Source of the DNA: Neurospora tetrasperma FGSC 2508
Lineage: Eukaryota; Ascomycota; Sordariomycetes; Sordariales; Sordariaceae
Direction: 5' to 3'
NCBI RefSeq assembly: GCF_000213175.1
Contig: NW_009799100.1
Span: forward strand, 3,723,099-3,787,098
DNA: 64,000 nt
In this document: positions 36,817 to 49,527 of the stretch, piece after piece
Layout: every line of letters begins with the position of its first letter
Position numbering within the stretch: the stretch's first letter is position 1
Program-made: the position numbers and the translations under genes
The notes under the pieces: model-generated
What the model was told of the DNA's origin: nothing
Databases searched by the model: none
The model's input: the letters and a program-made list of their open reading frames with translations, nothing else

Positions 36817-38892
36817 TTAGAGCTTGGACTTGGGAGCCTCCAGAGTGGGGATAAGGAGATCGCGGAGGTCGTTGGCGGCCTCGTTGAGGTAGTAGCTCAT
36901 CCTGTCGGAGCCGAGGCCCTTGGAGACGATGTTGAAGTTGAGGCTGTGAAAGTGTCACATGTTAGCATTTTCATCTGATGTCATGTATGCGGGAAATGGA
37001 AGGGGTGGAGCAACTAACCTGTTCTCGTTGATCATATAAGCAATACCGAATCCCTGGTCGATAACCTGGCTCCATCCGTATCCGTTGAAGAACTCGGAGC
37101 TCAGCTGAGAAGTAGACAAATACCACGAACTCGAGTAGCCGTAGGCGGGGTCCTGGTACAGAGCGGGAACCTCCTGATTGGGCTCGAGCAGGCGCTTGAG
37201 GCCAAACAGGTGGCGGTCGACGCCCTTGCCGTCCGAGGCGGCCGAGATGTACTCGAGGTGGGAGTCAATGGCCTTGCGGAAGAGCTCGACCTTGGTCTTG
37301 TCGTCGACGCTCGCGTCGTTGGCGGCCTTGCAAAAGGCCACGCTGGCCTCGCTGACGGAGCGGCACGTCTCGGTGCGACCCTGCTGGAAGCGGCGGGTGG
37401 CGGCCGACTCGTAGGTCGGACGGTTCTTGCCGTACATCTTGTAGTAGGCCAGCTGGATGATCATCTGCACGTAGGCGTCGGGGGAGCACTTGAACTTCTT
37501 GATCAAGCCCTTGCCGTAGCCCTGGAAGGCCTGCACCGCGAGCTGGTGCTGGCCGATGACGTTGTTGAAGTCAGTAATGGCCCGGTCGATCTCGGCCTGG
37601 ACCTCTTTGGTGACGTTGAACTTGACGGCTTCGGGCTCGGGCAGGTTGGAGCGCACCGAAGGGTCAGAGAAGTCGAGCTTGTTGTTGAAGATGACGTCGT
37701 TGACGAAGTCGTTGAGGCGGTGAGTGGGCGTGCCGTCCATCATGCTGTGCTCGCCCATGAAACCCGAGGTGCCGTTGTCGTTGACGATGAACTGGAGAGG
37801 CTTGTCGTACCAGCGGTTCTGGCCGTCACCGTGCCAGTACTGGTGGGCGCGCTCCTCGAGGGTGACGGGGGCGGCATCGTCAAGGCAGACGACGAAGGAA
37901 GAAGCCTCAATGGCCTCGAGAGCCTTGGCGTTCTTGGGGTCGGCGGAGAGGAGAGTAGCGCGGGCGTCGGTCCAGACGTCGCGGTTTTCGGAGGTGAGAG
38001 CACCGACAGCGGGGGCGCGCGAGGCGGCGAGCTCGTAGACGCGCTTGAAGGCCTGCTCGAGCTCAGCGGTGTTGAGCTGCTTGCCACCAACCTCATGGTA
38101 GATCTTGTAGAACTGGTTCTTGCGGATGGCGAGGATGTACTTGTGCTCGTCGGCGCTGAACTTGACGGGGTAATCGGCGGGCTTGGCAGCAACGCGGCTG
38201 GCGTTGAACATCCACTTGTAGGAGTCCATGCAGATGGGGAGCTTCTTCATGTACTCGGGCTCGAGAGTGCCCTGGTCGACCATCTTCTTAAACTCGAGAG
38301 CAGCAGTGGTGATGGCAGCAGCGCGCTTGGCAGGGTCGCGGCGGCGGCGGTCATCGCGGTGAGAGTAGAAGTAGCTGACGTAGGGGACAACGGGGTCGCG
38401 GTAGGAGAGGTAGGCCGCATCATTCCACCACTCGTAGAGCCAGTTCTTGTGCTTGGGGTCTTCGCGACGGGCTACGAGCTTCTCCTGGAGCTTGCGACCA
38501 GGGCCATTGGGGGCAATGAAGGCGTCAATGGCCTTCTTACTGTTCTCGAGCTCCTGGGGACTGAGAAGGGGCTTCAAAGACTGGTAGTAGCGGGCAGCCG
38601 TCTCCTCGAGGGTAGGGACGGGAAGACGGGGGAGAGACTCCTGGAAGCGGAGCATGGGGCCTTTGGACTTGTCCTCGACATAGCCGGCGGGGAGGGAGCT
38701 GTTCTTCCTTGTTTGCGCCATGGCGGAGATTCTCTGAAGGAGAGAAAGGTCGTCAGTCAGTCGCGTGCGCGCAGCAAGGAAGGGAAACCATCCATGACTT
38801 ACAAGAGGGGTAATAGCAGCGGAGGTTGGTTGTCTAAAGAGGTGTCTAAGCGTAGTAGACCGAGCCTCAGATCGCACAATGGAAGCCAACAT
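36817..38892 (-). CDS. CAT2: Carnitine O-acetyltransferase, mitochondrial and peroxisomal
   Basis: Minus-strand exons are 38892-38803, 38733-37019 and 36943-36817, about 643 aa for the long spliced form. It moves acetyl groups between CoA and carnitine so that acetyl units from fatty-acid oxidation or acetate can cross organelle membranes. Carnitine/choline acyltransferase features: PVPTLEETAARYYQSL near the start of the domain and GFMGEHSMMDGTPTHR, whose His (about 359) is the family's catalytic base. The N-terminus MLASIVRSEARSTTLRHLFR is Arg-rich, lacks acidic clusters and looks like a mitochondrial presequence. The C-terminus is APKSKL, a perfect PTS1 peroxisomal signal. A second in-frame ATG at 38721 in a good context (gccATGG) would give a form without the presequence. 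The first intron is 69 nt and in frame. AcuJ of Aspergillus is known to be dual-targeted in a comparable way. Confidence 0.95.
38719..38721 (-). other. Alternative start codon for a presequence-free isoform
   Basis: The ATG just downstream of the 69-nt intron sits in tccgccATGGCG, close to the fungal consensus, and begins MAQTRKNSSLPAGYV. Initiation here would leave only the C-terminal SKL signal and direct the protein to peroxisomes. Use is inferred. Confidence 0.55.
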
Positions 38893-39943
38893 TACTCGAT
38901 AACCACGGACAATGGTGGAGCTAAGAAGAAGAAGAGGAAGAAGAATAGCAAGTAGTGAAGACGGGAACGGGAGGCGGAAAAGGGAAAAAGAATAAAAAGA
39001 GAAAGCAGGGCAGTGAGGCAGACGCGGGAGGCGAGGCAAGTTATGAGGCAGACGTGGAGGCGGTGGGTTTGATGTACACCTTGAGGGGTGCTGCCGACTA
39101 CAACTCGGTAGCTCGGAAGTCGGAACAAGTGGACACTTTTGGGCTTGTCTCGTGGATATTGTTTACTCGCGGAGGTGGCCCATGGGGGGATGGTTGTCGA
39201 TGGAGACGGGCAAGACGGGGGGGGGGACCGGGGCACGGGAGACAAACCACCACCGACATGAAACCTTGGCCGGACTTATTGTAGGGTACCTTGAGGGCAT
39301 GTATATCTCTGCAGGCCGAGGCTTTGTCTCCAAAACTGAAAGAGATACATAGTAGATCTCACCAATCCTACCCCAACTGAGAGCCAGTGTCAGGCTACGG
39401 TATCCTCCGCTCACCATGTCGTCGACCATGTCCCATCTGTTTCTTCAGATCAGATCCCATGATAGTGGTCCGTGATGCTTGCTGTGCTTGATTCCGCAGT
39501 CGTGGTACCTGTCTGTTCTCATTCCATCCTATCTCCCTAGGGATGTACCCGTCTGTGTAGTGTGTACCCGCTTCGCGGGGATCTTTCCGCCCGCACGTTC
39601 TTCTCTCCCCATTCCCCCATCTCCCGTCTCTCTAGTTTCTCCAACTGCCCGTTGAACTGGGATTGGATTGGGAGGAACAAAAAACGTGGGGCAGTTACAC
39701 ATTCCGTCGCTATCTACATAGGCCGCTGAGATGATATGAGAGGCCGAGCATACGCCGTAGACTACCGTCACTACGTAGGCGACAGAGGTACTGTACAATG
39801 AACAAAAAAAAGTGGATGCGCTTGCCCGAGTGACCCACTGGCTGACCCCATTTACCCCTCGAGCCGAGGCTCAAAGTAGCCGACGGCAGTGGCATTGACG
39901 ATTGCCAAGAAACTCTCTCCCCAATTCAGGCCCAGTGAGCTTG
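38893..39943. promoter_or_regulatory. Upstream region of carnitine acetyltransferase up to retroelement copy 2
   Basis: About 1 kb contains the promoter of the minus-strand gene. An in-frame open extension upstream of the ATG reaches 39039 and is hydrophobic, but I judge it leader. A G run lies at about 39217-39226. No other gene is seen. The AT-rich element begins directly at the target duplication 39944-39948. Confidence 0.45.
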
Positions 39944-39948
39944 AGTCC

Positions 39949-40126
39949 TGTAGAATACGGGCACGAGCAGGGGTATTGATTCAGTAGAGGGTGCAGACTG
40001 TGTATTGTATAGAGCTCTGTATTGGGGAAATCCCTTATATAGAAAATCTAGTATCGAGGTAATGCTAGTGTGGCCCGCTTACGTAAGGTTTAGGCTAGCT
40101 ACCCTAGTTACCTCTTTTATCTAATA
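39949..40126 (-). repeat. 3' LTR of Copia-type copy 2
   Basis: On the + strand it reads TGTAGAATACGGGCACGAGC at its left edge, the reverse complement of the LTR end of copy 1. It is 178 bp and pairs with 48010-48187. Confidence 0.88.
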
Positions 40127-40295
40127 CACCTCCCCAATTGAGTTAGAATTTAAAGAGGCTGTTGTCTTTAAAATTATTTATAGATTCTACACCCTTCCTA
40201 TTCCTTTTCTAATAATTACCTTTAAAGGTATTGTTTATTCCCTTTTCTATTAATAAGGAAGGTTAATAGTACCCTTTTTAATAATTAAACTACTA

Positions 40296-40439
40296 AGTTC
40301 CATAGTTTAGTAGTTAGAGCGTTGGAATATTATTTTTAACTATCCGTCTACTATCTCTTAAATATATTTAAAAGTATAATTAACGGATTACCTCTAGATA
40401 ATATACCCAAAGGTCGTAGGTTCAAATTTTACTGGGACT
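40296..40439 (+). tRNA. tRNA-like sequence with 72-nt intron inside Copia copy 2 (probably non-functional)
   Basis: Read on the + strand (antisense to the element), it has acceptor AGTTCCA with TGGGACT (6 Watson-Crick pairs plus one G-T), D arm GTTTAGTAGTTAGAGC, variable loop AGGTC, T arm GTAGG-TTCAAAT-TTTAC and a 3' A. The anticodon stem is best formed by TTGGA and CCCAA with a 72-nt intron between. Length (144 nt) and distance to the 3' LTR (169 nt) are identical to copy 1. The acceptor stems of the two copies differ in sequence but stay paired. Box A- and box B-like sequences are therefore present in degenerate form. The anticodon is uncertain. Confidence 0.6.
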
Positions 40440-43216
40440 AATCTTTTTGCTTTTTTCCTTTTTTCTCCTTATATAATTGAATTACTATATTAGTACCTCT
40501 CAATTTTTAGAGGTTATCTCAACCGTATAATATAGGAAGGCTATTTATACTTATAATAATACTCTCTTAGATTTTTATCCCTTAATCGCTCTCTTTAGCT
40601 AACCCTCTTCGTCGATTACAATTAAATAGCTTGCTTCTATTATTACTAATTCCCTTCTCTCTCTTTATTTCTTTTTAATATTTATTATATTAAATTACTT
40701 TATAAACTCTTAATACTTACGCGCATCGAACGCTTTAGTAAATCTATCGGTAATTATTTTACCGGTAGATATGTAGTATATATTAATAAGGTTGTATTAT
40801 TAGCCTTCTTTAAATTAATAATTGTAAATATTAATATATTTAAACTTAGTTTAGAGTTTAGAATTCTCTTTAGTAATAAAGTGTATCGTCTATTTATTAT
40901 TATAATCGAGGGGAATAACTTCAATCCTAAATTGAAAGGTAAGGGAATTAAAGAGCCTTTTAGCCTATATACCTTTCTTTATTTCTTAAGCGAAGAATAA
41001 TAATTCTACTTCGGTTATTAAAATAATAACTATATTTTATTTATTAATATACTAATCGATTATACTACTAAATAATTATATTGTAAATCCTTATAAGCTT
41101 CTTCGGTCGTTAGTATTATTAATAAAGGATATATTAATATAAATTTTAAATTTATTACCTTCTTTTAATTGGAGGGTATAATAATTAGTACTATAAAGGT
41201 ATACCTTTATTCGCTTGACTACCAAGTAATAAACTGGTCCGGGGTTAGTTAGGAAGCGAATTAATTAGGATAATATAAAAGTAATATTGGGTCTAGTAAT
41301 TATAGTAAAGTATAAGACTATACTGATTATTTATTAATATAATTTAATTACATACTATATAGAGGATTAAGGTTAAGAAATAAATTTTTTAATTATTATA
41401 GGGGTATTAAGGGGTTTTTTCTCTATTTAATTCCTTTAATTATTTTGAAGATATACTTTTGCTAGGATAGTTAGAATAAACGGTATAGGCGGTCTCGAAT
41501 AACCTCGATACTTAAAAATTATTAAATATTTTAATTGTTGGTTAATTAATAGTATTATTTAAGAGTAATAATTATTCCCTCTACTAATTGCGAGTATTTT
41601 AGTTTATAAGCGAAAATAATATTATTAAAGTAGAAGAAAACAATTATATTCTCTTTAATTAATATATATAATTCTATAGGGATAGGAGTAAGGTTAGTTT
41701 CTATAAGAGTTTTAGTAAATTCTTTTTATTAAAATAGTAGAGAATATTATAACTTATATAGAATATATAGTAGTTTTAATACTTTACCCTTATATTCCTA
41801 AATGCGCGGTAGCTTTATATAGATAATTTCGTTTAGTACTATATTAATAAAGGTATTAACCGTATTGTACTATTTGAGTTCGAAATTGAAATAAGTATCG
41901 ATTACTATTATAATCCTAAAGGATCGGATTGCGAGGGTAGCAGCGTACGTTTTTCGTACGTTATTACGTAATTGTTGATTTTTTTAAATTACTAAACGAG
42001 CTTTATATTTAAAGTAATACCCTTCTATATTGAATTTGTATATATACATTTCTATTGAGCTAAGTAATTTAATAATTAAATTAGTAGGCTACTCGTTCTT
42101 ATCAATTTACGCCTAGAATTTCTTCTCTTTATAATTCTTTATATATCTTTACTTAGTTTTATAGAAAAGATTACTAAACGGATAATAATTAAAATTTCTA
42201 TAAACCTGAGGAGGAAGAGGGAATTCTCGTTAGTAGAAATTAGTTAAAGTATTAAAGTTATTATAATAATTTATATAATATTTCTAATTAATTTTAAATC
42301 GTTAGAGAACTTCTCTCCTTCCTCCTTTTTATTAATAGCTATACGTTTTAATCGGTTAAAGGTTTCCATATCGATAGGCTATCTATTGTATAATTTAACG
42401 TTTATTTTATTTAAAGTAATTAAAAAGGATTTAATTTAATAGAGGTATTTATTATATATTAGCTAGTTCTATTGAGGGTGTAACGTACTAAGACTATTAA
42501 TAAGGAATAATACTAAATTTTCTAAGGGAATAAAATAACCCGTCTCCTCTTCTTTATTTATTATTATATTTTACTAATTGTCTTATAGCCGTAATTTTAA
42601 TAATAGAGCTCCAATACCCTCTCTTTATTCCTCCTTTTATATATATATAGATTCGGTTAGTTTAGAAATTATAGCACTATTAGTAGTAAGTAGGAATTTA
42701 ATGACCGGATTAATCTCTTTATCTTCTTTTTCGGCGCTTCTAGTAAATAACGGATCGGATATATTAAATTCTAATTAATAAATATTATTCAATTATATAG
42801 CCAACTCTTTAAGGGAGATATTAAGGGTATTATAGAGTTTCTTAATTTCATTTATAAAGATTTTGTCTTTATTAAAGATTATATTTCTTATTATAATTAA
42901 TTAATTTATATATAGGTTTTCAATATAATAAATATTATTAGATTAGTAGCCGACTAAATATTTTACTTAAGTACGTTGTTTAAGCTTCTAGGTCCGTTTT
43001 TAACTACGTAGGATATTAATTATAAGCGTAAAAGTTTTATAATTATAGATTTTACAGTAGGATAATTGTAGTACTAGTCTTTACTAACCGCCGTTATAAT
43101 TAATTATATATGTGATAAAATGCTCTTCTAGGGATTTCTAATTAAATTCCTATTGTAGAATTAAGTTATATAAATATATTACTACTATTATTATCTCTCT
43201 CTAAAATTCTTATAAT

Positions 43217-45494
43217 TATAAGGGATCTACGAGGTATATACGTAGGTAGGCCTTAAAAAGAGCTTAAAATAACTAACAAAGAGGAGGAGGTTCTATACTA
43301 GTATGGCTGGCATAGAGCTATCAGCTAAATATACGAAATGCGGTAGGTATCGAAGGTATTAGAAATGCTAAGGCTAGAAATGTAGCCCGTGCGGCTCCCG
43401 AGGGATGCACCTAATAGCACGCAGTACATCTAGCGCTAAGACGGCTAATGGCAACTAATTAGCCCGTACACCCAATTAGAGGGTACGCTTAACTTATATG
43501 CTAGGTAAATATATATCCCTGGGCGCCAGCCCTATAATATTACTTCCTACTTCTCCCTTCGAAAAATGGTTAGAAATGCTATATATAAGAAAGAATATAG
43601 GCGCTCTAGTACCTCCGGTACTCCTAAGCACTCCTAAGAACTCTTAACTACCCGGGTTTATATAAAAGAGTAACGATTAAATAAATAATTAACGATAAAA
43701 TTAATTAAGTATATCTCCCTAAGAAAGTCCTATTAATTACCTTAATACTTATCTTTTACGTATATACTAATACTAGCTATACCCTCGAATTGTGTGATGG
43801 CTACTACGCCGGGTACCCCTAAGCTCCTTGTTGAAGCTTTGAAATGCCTTATAATATTTAGTTCTATTTAATTGTAAAGATTACCACTCTGCCGACTTTA
43901 TTATCGGATTTGTATAGTACCGGCCTTTTTCTATAGTTATAGTAGTATTTAGTATATATATTTTTAATAAGATTCGCTACTATTAATGCGTAAGTAGGGT
44001 ATATATAGCCTTCCTGGGCTAGGAATTTCTAAAGTTCGGCTAAATTTATAGGGAGCCCTAGTATTTATTAGGTTTTATTAGGCTAATATTTATACTTATT
44101 ATTTATTATTATTATTAATTTCGTTATCTTCCTCCGGGCTTCTAACTAATTCGAGTATCCAAATATATTAAATTTGGACCTTCTTACTTGGGTACTTATT
44201 AGCCTAATAGGAGGGTGAGCCGTAAATTATATAAGTACCTTTCTTCTTTTATTTTTATTATTATATTTCTATTAGATTGTTACTACTATAATTACTAGAA
44301 TTCCCTACCGGGGTAGGCCGAGCCCGGGTATCAGCAATATTTATCAGTTCCCTTTTATTAATATAGACGGCGGTATTAGAGTGCTCTATACTACTCCCCC
44401 TAAGAAAGTTATTACTATTAAAACGTTTCAAAAATGTATAAAGCTCCGAATAGGAGTCTAGAACTTCCGGCCGTTTACGGAGGCGCTCGAACTACTCGTC
44501 GTTTAAGGAGGATATTAATAAATTAATAATAGCCTAATTTAGCTATATATTAACTTTAATTCGGTAAAGGACTTCTTTAAAGCGGATAAGGAAGTAAGAT
44601 ATAGATTTTCAAAACTTCTATTATAAGGTAAAGAGCTTAAGGCTAATTTTTTTATTTTAATTAACTTCTCCGTAATTAACCCGGAGCTTCTCGAGAAGGC
44701 CGGCTGGTGTTTAGTTGGCTGGAGATTGTATAAAGGAAAAGAGAATCTAATAGACAGTAGGTAAAAGGCTAAAGTAAAGGTAGTAGAATTAGGCCTCTAG
44801 ATTATTAATAGTGCAGCCGTTAATATAAAGTTTAGCCTCGGCCGTATAAATCTACGAATCTAGCTCTTTTTTATTGCTAGTATATTTATTAAGGTACGGG
44901 AGTACTAGTTTCAAAATACTAAAGGACTCGGTTCCGGAAGCTTTTAAAGTAGCCAATTTATTAACTAGAATTTAAATACTATAGTAAACTACTATTAATA
45001 TTCAGAAGCGTTCTAAGCCTACGGAATTAAGGCTATAGTAGTATAATAAGGTAAAAAAAGGGGGTTAGCAGTTGGAGTACTCTTCGGCAGCTAGAGAAGA
45101 TCGGTACGGTAGCGAATATATTAAAAACTGCTAGGGAGTTAGAAAAAAATTGAAAAGAAGGTCGGTTATAATATAAAGGATTTACAAAGTATATACGTAG
45201 GTAAGCCTTAAAAAGAGTTTGAAATAACCAATAAAGAGGTGGAGGTTCTATGCTAGTATAGCTGGTATAGAACTATTAACTAAATATACAAAATATGGTA
45301 GGTATTAAAGGTATTAGAAATACTAAGGCTAAAAATATAGCCCGTGCGGCTCCCGAGGGATATACTTAATAGTACGTAGTACATTTAGCGCTAAAACGGC
45401 TAACGGTAGCTAATTAGCCCATATACCCAACTAGAGGGCACGCCTAGCTTACACGCCAGGCAAACACATATCCCTAGGCGCTAGCCTCGTAACA
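43217..45494 (+). mobile_element. Nested short LTR element inside Copia copy 2
   Basis: LTR-like repeats of 323 bp lie at 43217-43539 and 45172-45494. The flanks ATAAT (43212-43216) and ATAGT (45495-45499) form a 5-bp target duplication with one G/A difference. It is the same family as 20515-22864 but inserted at a different point of the host element, and it lies antisense to that host element. The interior is about 1.6 kb, decayed, with no pol signature, so a non-autonomous element is likely. Confidence 0.75.
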
Positions 45495-48009
45495 ATAGTA
45501 AATTTATTAATTCTCTTATTACCGCTGACTTTTCCCTAATTATACCCCCCAAACGTTCGGCGCCGCCGTTCTATGTTTAAGTATATAGAACCGAGGGCTC
45601 GAAAACCGTACTTCGCTTTATTAAGAAGGTAGTAATATAAGGTTTATTTATAATTATTTTATTATTATATTCGACTACCTCTAGTCGGATTTAGAAATGA
45701 AATTTAAAACTATTAAATAACGATATTAGTATAATAATAATCGAGTCCGCTATTTAATCCGGTAGATAATACAATTATACTTTCTTGAATTAGTAATCTA
45801 TAATAACTATTAAATTTAATATTATACCTCCACCGGGGATTTTAATTAGGGGATAATTAAAGAAATCGATAGCGAAGTAGAGATTAGAACTTTCCGGCGT
45901 ATTATAAACCTCTCTATATACTTAGCGCTTTATTTCAGTTACCGTATAGGAATTGTAATAAATAAGATTGGGGCCCTTTAAGTATATTTTATATTTTTTA
46001 TTTATTAATTAAATTAAAGTTTCTAATTCCGGGTAATTAAAGTGAAGGTACTAACGTAAAGTATTACCCTCTTAAAGCTTCCTAGTAATTTTACTAGTAA
46101 ATTGGTGAGATTATATATAGAAAGAGGACTAGTTAGTATATATTTCGAAGAGTATATATTCTAATATAAATTAATTAAATTTTAAAAAGAGATAGTAAAG
46201 ATAGTTATTATTTAAGCGGAAGCGAAGGTACCTTAAATTAAATAATTGATCCTAATATAGTCCCTTTTCTAATAACCTTTTTGAAAATACTAAATTATAC
46301 ACTATTCCGGGTATAAGTACAACATCGTTAAATTTAAGACTAATAGGGGATCCTTTATTATTATTTAATATTAAATAGACCGAACTATATCCTTCGATTA
46401 TAATAGATTTATCTCCCGCTTAAATGTAATTTTCTTCTCTCACGGGTTTCAAACCTTTAAATTGATTAACTTTATTAAAAATATAAATTATTATACTTAA
46501 TTTAAAAATTATTAAATCCCTTAATAAGTAGTTTAATTTATTTTTATAGGGTTTTAGTATTAAGAAATTCGCTTCGTAGTATATATTACCGACCTACTAG
46601 CTATTAAATTAAAAACTACTAATATTATTTTAATAGGATTTATTAATTTTCTTAACGGTATTATTTTGTAAAATCTTTTGGATTTTATTTATAAATTTAG
46701 GGTCTTTTTAATAATTCTTATTAATTTGCTTATATATATATTAATTTTCTCTAAAGTCTTCCATTTAGTTCGCTAAAATAATATACTAGTAGTATTCAAG
46801 TTTATAATCTATATATTTATAAGTAAAACAAGCCTTCTTTAATTATTTATTATAATTTTAATAATTTTAATAATTACCGGCCGGCCTTTTACTTTTATTA
46901 TTCTAGGGGTTATTAAAAGCGTCCCTACTAGGTTCGGTATATATAATTACTATTCTAAATGTACTACCCTTATAGATTTAGGAACGACCTTTATTTAATA
47001 GAAATACTTTAAGAACCGCTTACTTAAACTCCCGGGCTATATCTATAAAAGTATAAAATTTATTATCTTTAATTTAGTAATATACTATAGCTTAAGTAAT
47101 AAATAGAGAACTAGGGAATTTATCTACTATATAGAGGAAGTTTTAATACTAATTCTCAAGGCTAATATATTTATTAATATTATAATATTAATTAATAGTT
47201 ATAACCCCCTCCTATTCTTTAGATTAAGTAATCTAATTCTTTAGGGTATAAATAAGGCGGACCTTCTCCTAATATTTAATATAGGCGTCGTTTCGAATTC
47301 TAATTAGGTTATAGCTAATTGATATATAGAATTTATTATACTAACCGGTAATAATTTCAGTTTTTAGGAAGTAGGTTAAATAAAACTTTTTAACAATATA
47401 CTTTTTTATCTAATTTTTAATATTATTAATATTAGTAATAGATTTATCCTAATACTTCTTTTTATAGCAGTAATTGGCTAAAGCCGTTTTATAGTCGCAG
47501 AAATTAGATTTAAACGTAAAGCTTAAGCGCTTAATAATAAATAAAACCTTTATAGATAAATTGAGAGGAATTAAAACTTAAATAAATATTAAAGTCCGGG
47601 CTAGGACTATAATCGACTAGGTAGTTTAAGATAGCCGGGTATTAACTACCGGGGGGCCGTTATTTACCTCCGTAATATTAAAGATCTATTACTAGATTTA
47701 AATATTCTGAAGGGGTTCTTGAAAATTAGTAACTAGCGGTTTAATAGGAGTAGTAGGCTAGGGGATTCGCTTCTTGAAATCCGGGTAAATAAAAGACTAG
47801 AGCTTCTTATTAAAAGCCTTATCTTTAAATCCTTTCTCCTAGAAATACTAGTCTTCGGATTTATTAAAGATAACCTTACTAATAGTCTTAAAATCGATAA
47901 AGGTAAATATTACCGTATTGTATTACTTTATTTACTTCGGTAGGTAATTATTGTACTATATTTACCCGGATTGCTTTAACTGGTAATTATTGTATATAAA
48001 ACTCTTAAT

Positions 48010-48187
48010 TATAGAATACAGGCACGAGTAGAGGTATTAATTCAATAGAGGGTGTAGACTGTATATTGTATGGAGCTCTGTATTGGGGAAATCCCTCACT
48101 CAGAAAATCTAGTATCGAGGTAATGCCAGCGTGGCCCGCTTACGTAAGGTCTGGGCTGGCTACCCTGGTCACCTCTTTTATTTGACA
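48010..48187 (-). repeat. 5' LTR of Copia-type copy 2
   Basis: It is 178 bp, ends on the + strand with CACCTCTTTTATTTGACA, and is followed directly by the AGTCC target duplication. Confidence 0.88.
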
Positions 48188-48192
48188 AGTCC

Positions 48193-49527
48193 CGGCCTAG
48201 AACAGGAAAGAAAGCCAAGAGGGCCGCCAAACTTCAACCCCACGTTTTTGCCGGTGGTGGTGGGTGGATGTCTTCCCAACGAACTGAACCCAGATGAGTT
48301 TTAATCAAAGTTGATCTTCATCGGATTGGTGCGCATCACAAACACCAGAGCAAAGAAACTCATCCATATGTCCGGCTCGCAGAAACAGAGTGTGCCTCAC
48401 TCAACCTTTCTCTCCTGCTGACTTTTCAAGTGGAAGTCACATGCACATTTAACATCCCTTCCGATCGCCGACGAACTGTGCTTGCTGCTGACAGACTGAC
48501 ATGCTGTCCTCCTATTCATCTTCATCCATAATTATCCACTTCCGCGTTCATTTTCACTCACTGTCTCCCCAAATTATCAGTCAGTCAGTCCAGTGCTGTG
48601 AAATGGAAGCCACAACAAGTCACGTCACCACGCACTTTTCCACTTCACCTTTTTCTTGCCCACCTCAGGGTTGCGCCGGGTCTCTGCGGGTTAGCGGATG
48701 CCTGACATGAGAACGTCTGAGAGACGGCATATGACTGGTCAGCTGAGGTTTCGCTTGGGGGAAGGGAGGCTTTCACATGTCATCCAACTTGGCAACAACA
48801 GTTGGAGCGGGCTGCAGGGTCAACACCACAAAGAATGGAAATAACACACAGAGATGACACAGAAGGCTGCAGAATTTCCACATTTTACGAAATTCGATTT
48901 GTTGGTCGTCAATGTAACGGCACGTGGACGCAAAAGCTTATGGTTTTTTTTTGTTTGAGTTCTTGCCGCGCTTCCACGTTGAGTTGCACGTGTTGAACAT
49001 TCGTAATTGGAGAATCCCTGATGTTGATCTGTGAACATCACGAATTGTTAAAAAGCTGGCGTATGGGGTTGAGTTATTGTGGCTTTGGATTCAGACTTCA
49101 ATTCGTGGCTAGATAACTTCTGATTCCTTTTCCTCGTACGCTACATCATACATGAGCTTGATCTCTCGCCCCAGACAGCCTCTCGATGCAACAACCGAAG
49201 AGCCCAATGTCAATCTTGTGTAGCCGAATAACCAAGCAAAAAAAACACATAACTCCTAATACCCAATGTCAATACCTGTAACACCGAGAACCAATAGGGA
49301 AAATGGGAACGTTTAACATTTGGACGGTGGTCATTCCCTTCTGTAACATCAAAATCCAGAATGGATGACTAGGCACTGCCACGACCACCCACCCACCCAC
49401 CCACCAACACACGGAGAGCGGTAGCAGCAAGTAATACTTCTAGTAGTAACATTATACAACACTTGTACCAATTTCCGCTGGTAGAACCGTTACACGTTTT
49501 TCAAACAAACCCGATTCTGGAGGCGAC
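48193..49527. other. Intergenic region right of copy 2
   Basis: Normal base composition, with no supported gene in 1.3 kb. A (CCCA)n microsatellite lies near 49385-49404, just past the 3' end of the minus-strand SWIRM gene. Short open frames on both strands look like chance. Confidence 0.45.

Larger units (their letters stand above)
39944..48192 (-). mobile_element. RIP-decayed Copia-type LTR retroelement, copy 2 (with target duplication)
   Basis: It is the same family as copy 1 but in the opposite orientation. LTRs lie at 39949-40126 and 48010-48187 (178 bp each), flanked by a perfect 5-bp duplication, AGTCC, at 39944-39948 and 48188-48192. The purine run next to the 3' LTR (about 40127-40136, reverse) and the Copia order of degenerate pol signatures match copy 1, read on the minus strand. 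It is a fossil, heavily broken in its coding parts by RIP-type change. A nested LTR element occupies 43217-45494, and a tRNA-like sequence lies at 40296-40439. Confidence 0.85.

Noticed and set aside
37210-38955. A 581-codon open frame on the + strand opposite carnitine acetyltransferase
   Set aside because: It is a frame shadow of a GC-rich coding strand. Its translation is Val/Leu/Gly/Asp-rich with no motif, while the minus strand encodes a clear acetyltransferase with catalytic His and SKL end.
36955-39039. Start of carnitine acetyltransferase at 39039
   Set aside because: The added 49 residues are Pro/Leu/Ser-rich translation of a pyrimidine-rich leader. The ATG at 38892 begins a good presequence directly.
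48820-49041. Small minus-strand frame right of copy 2
   Set aside because: Short, no motif, and its opposite strand is equally open. No support as a gene.
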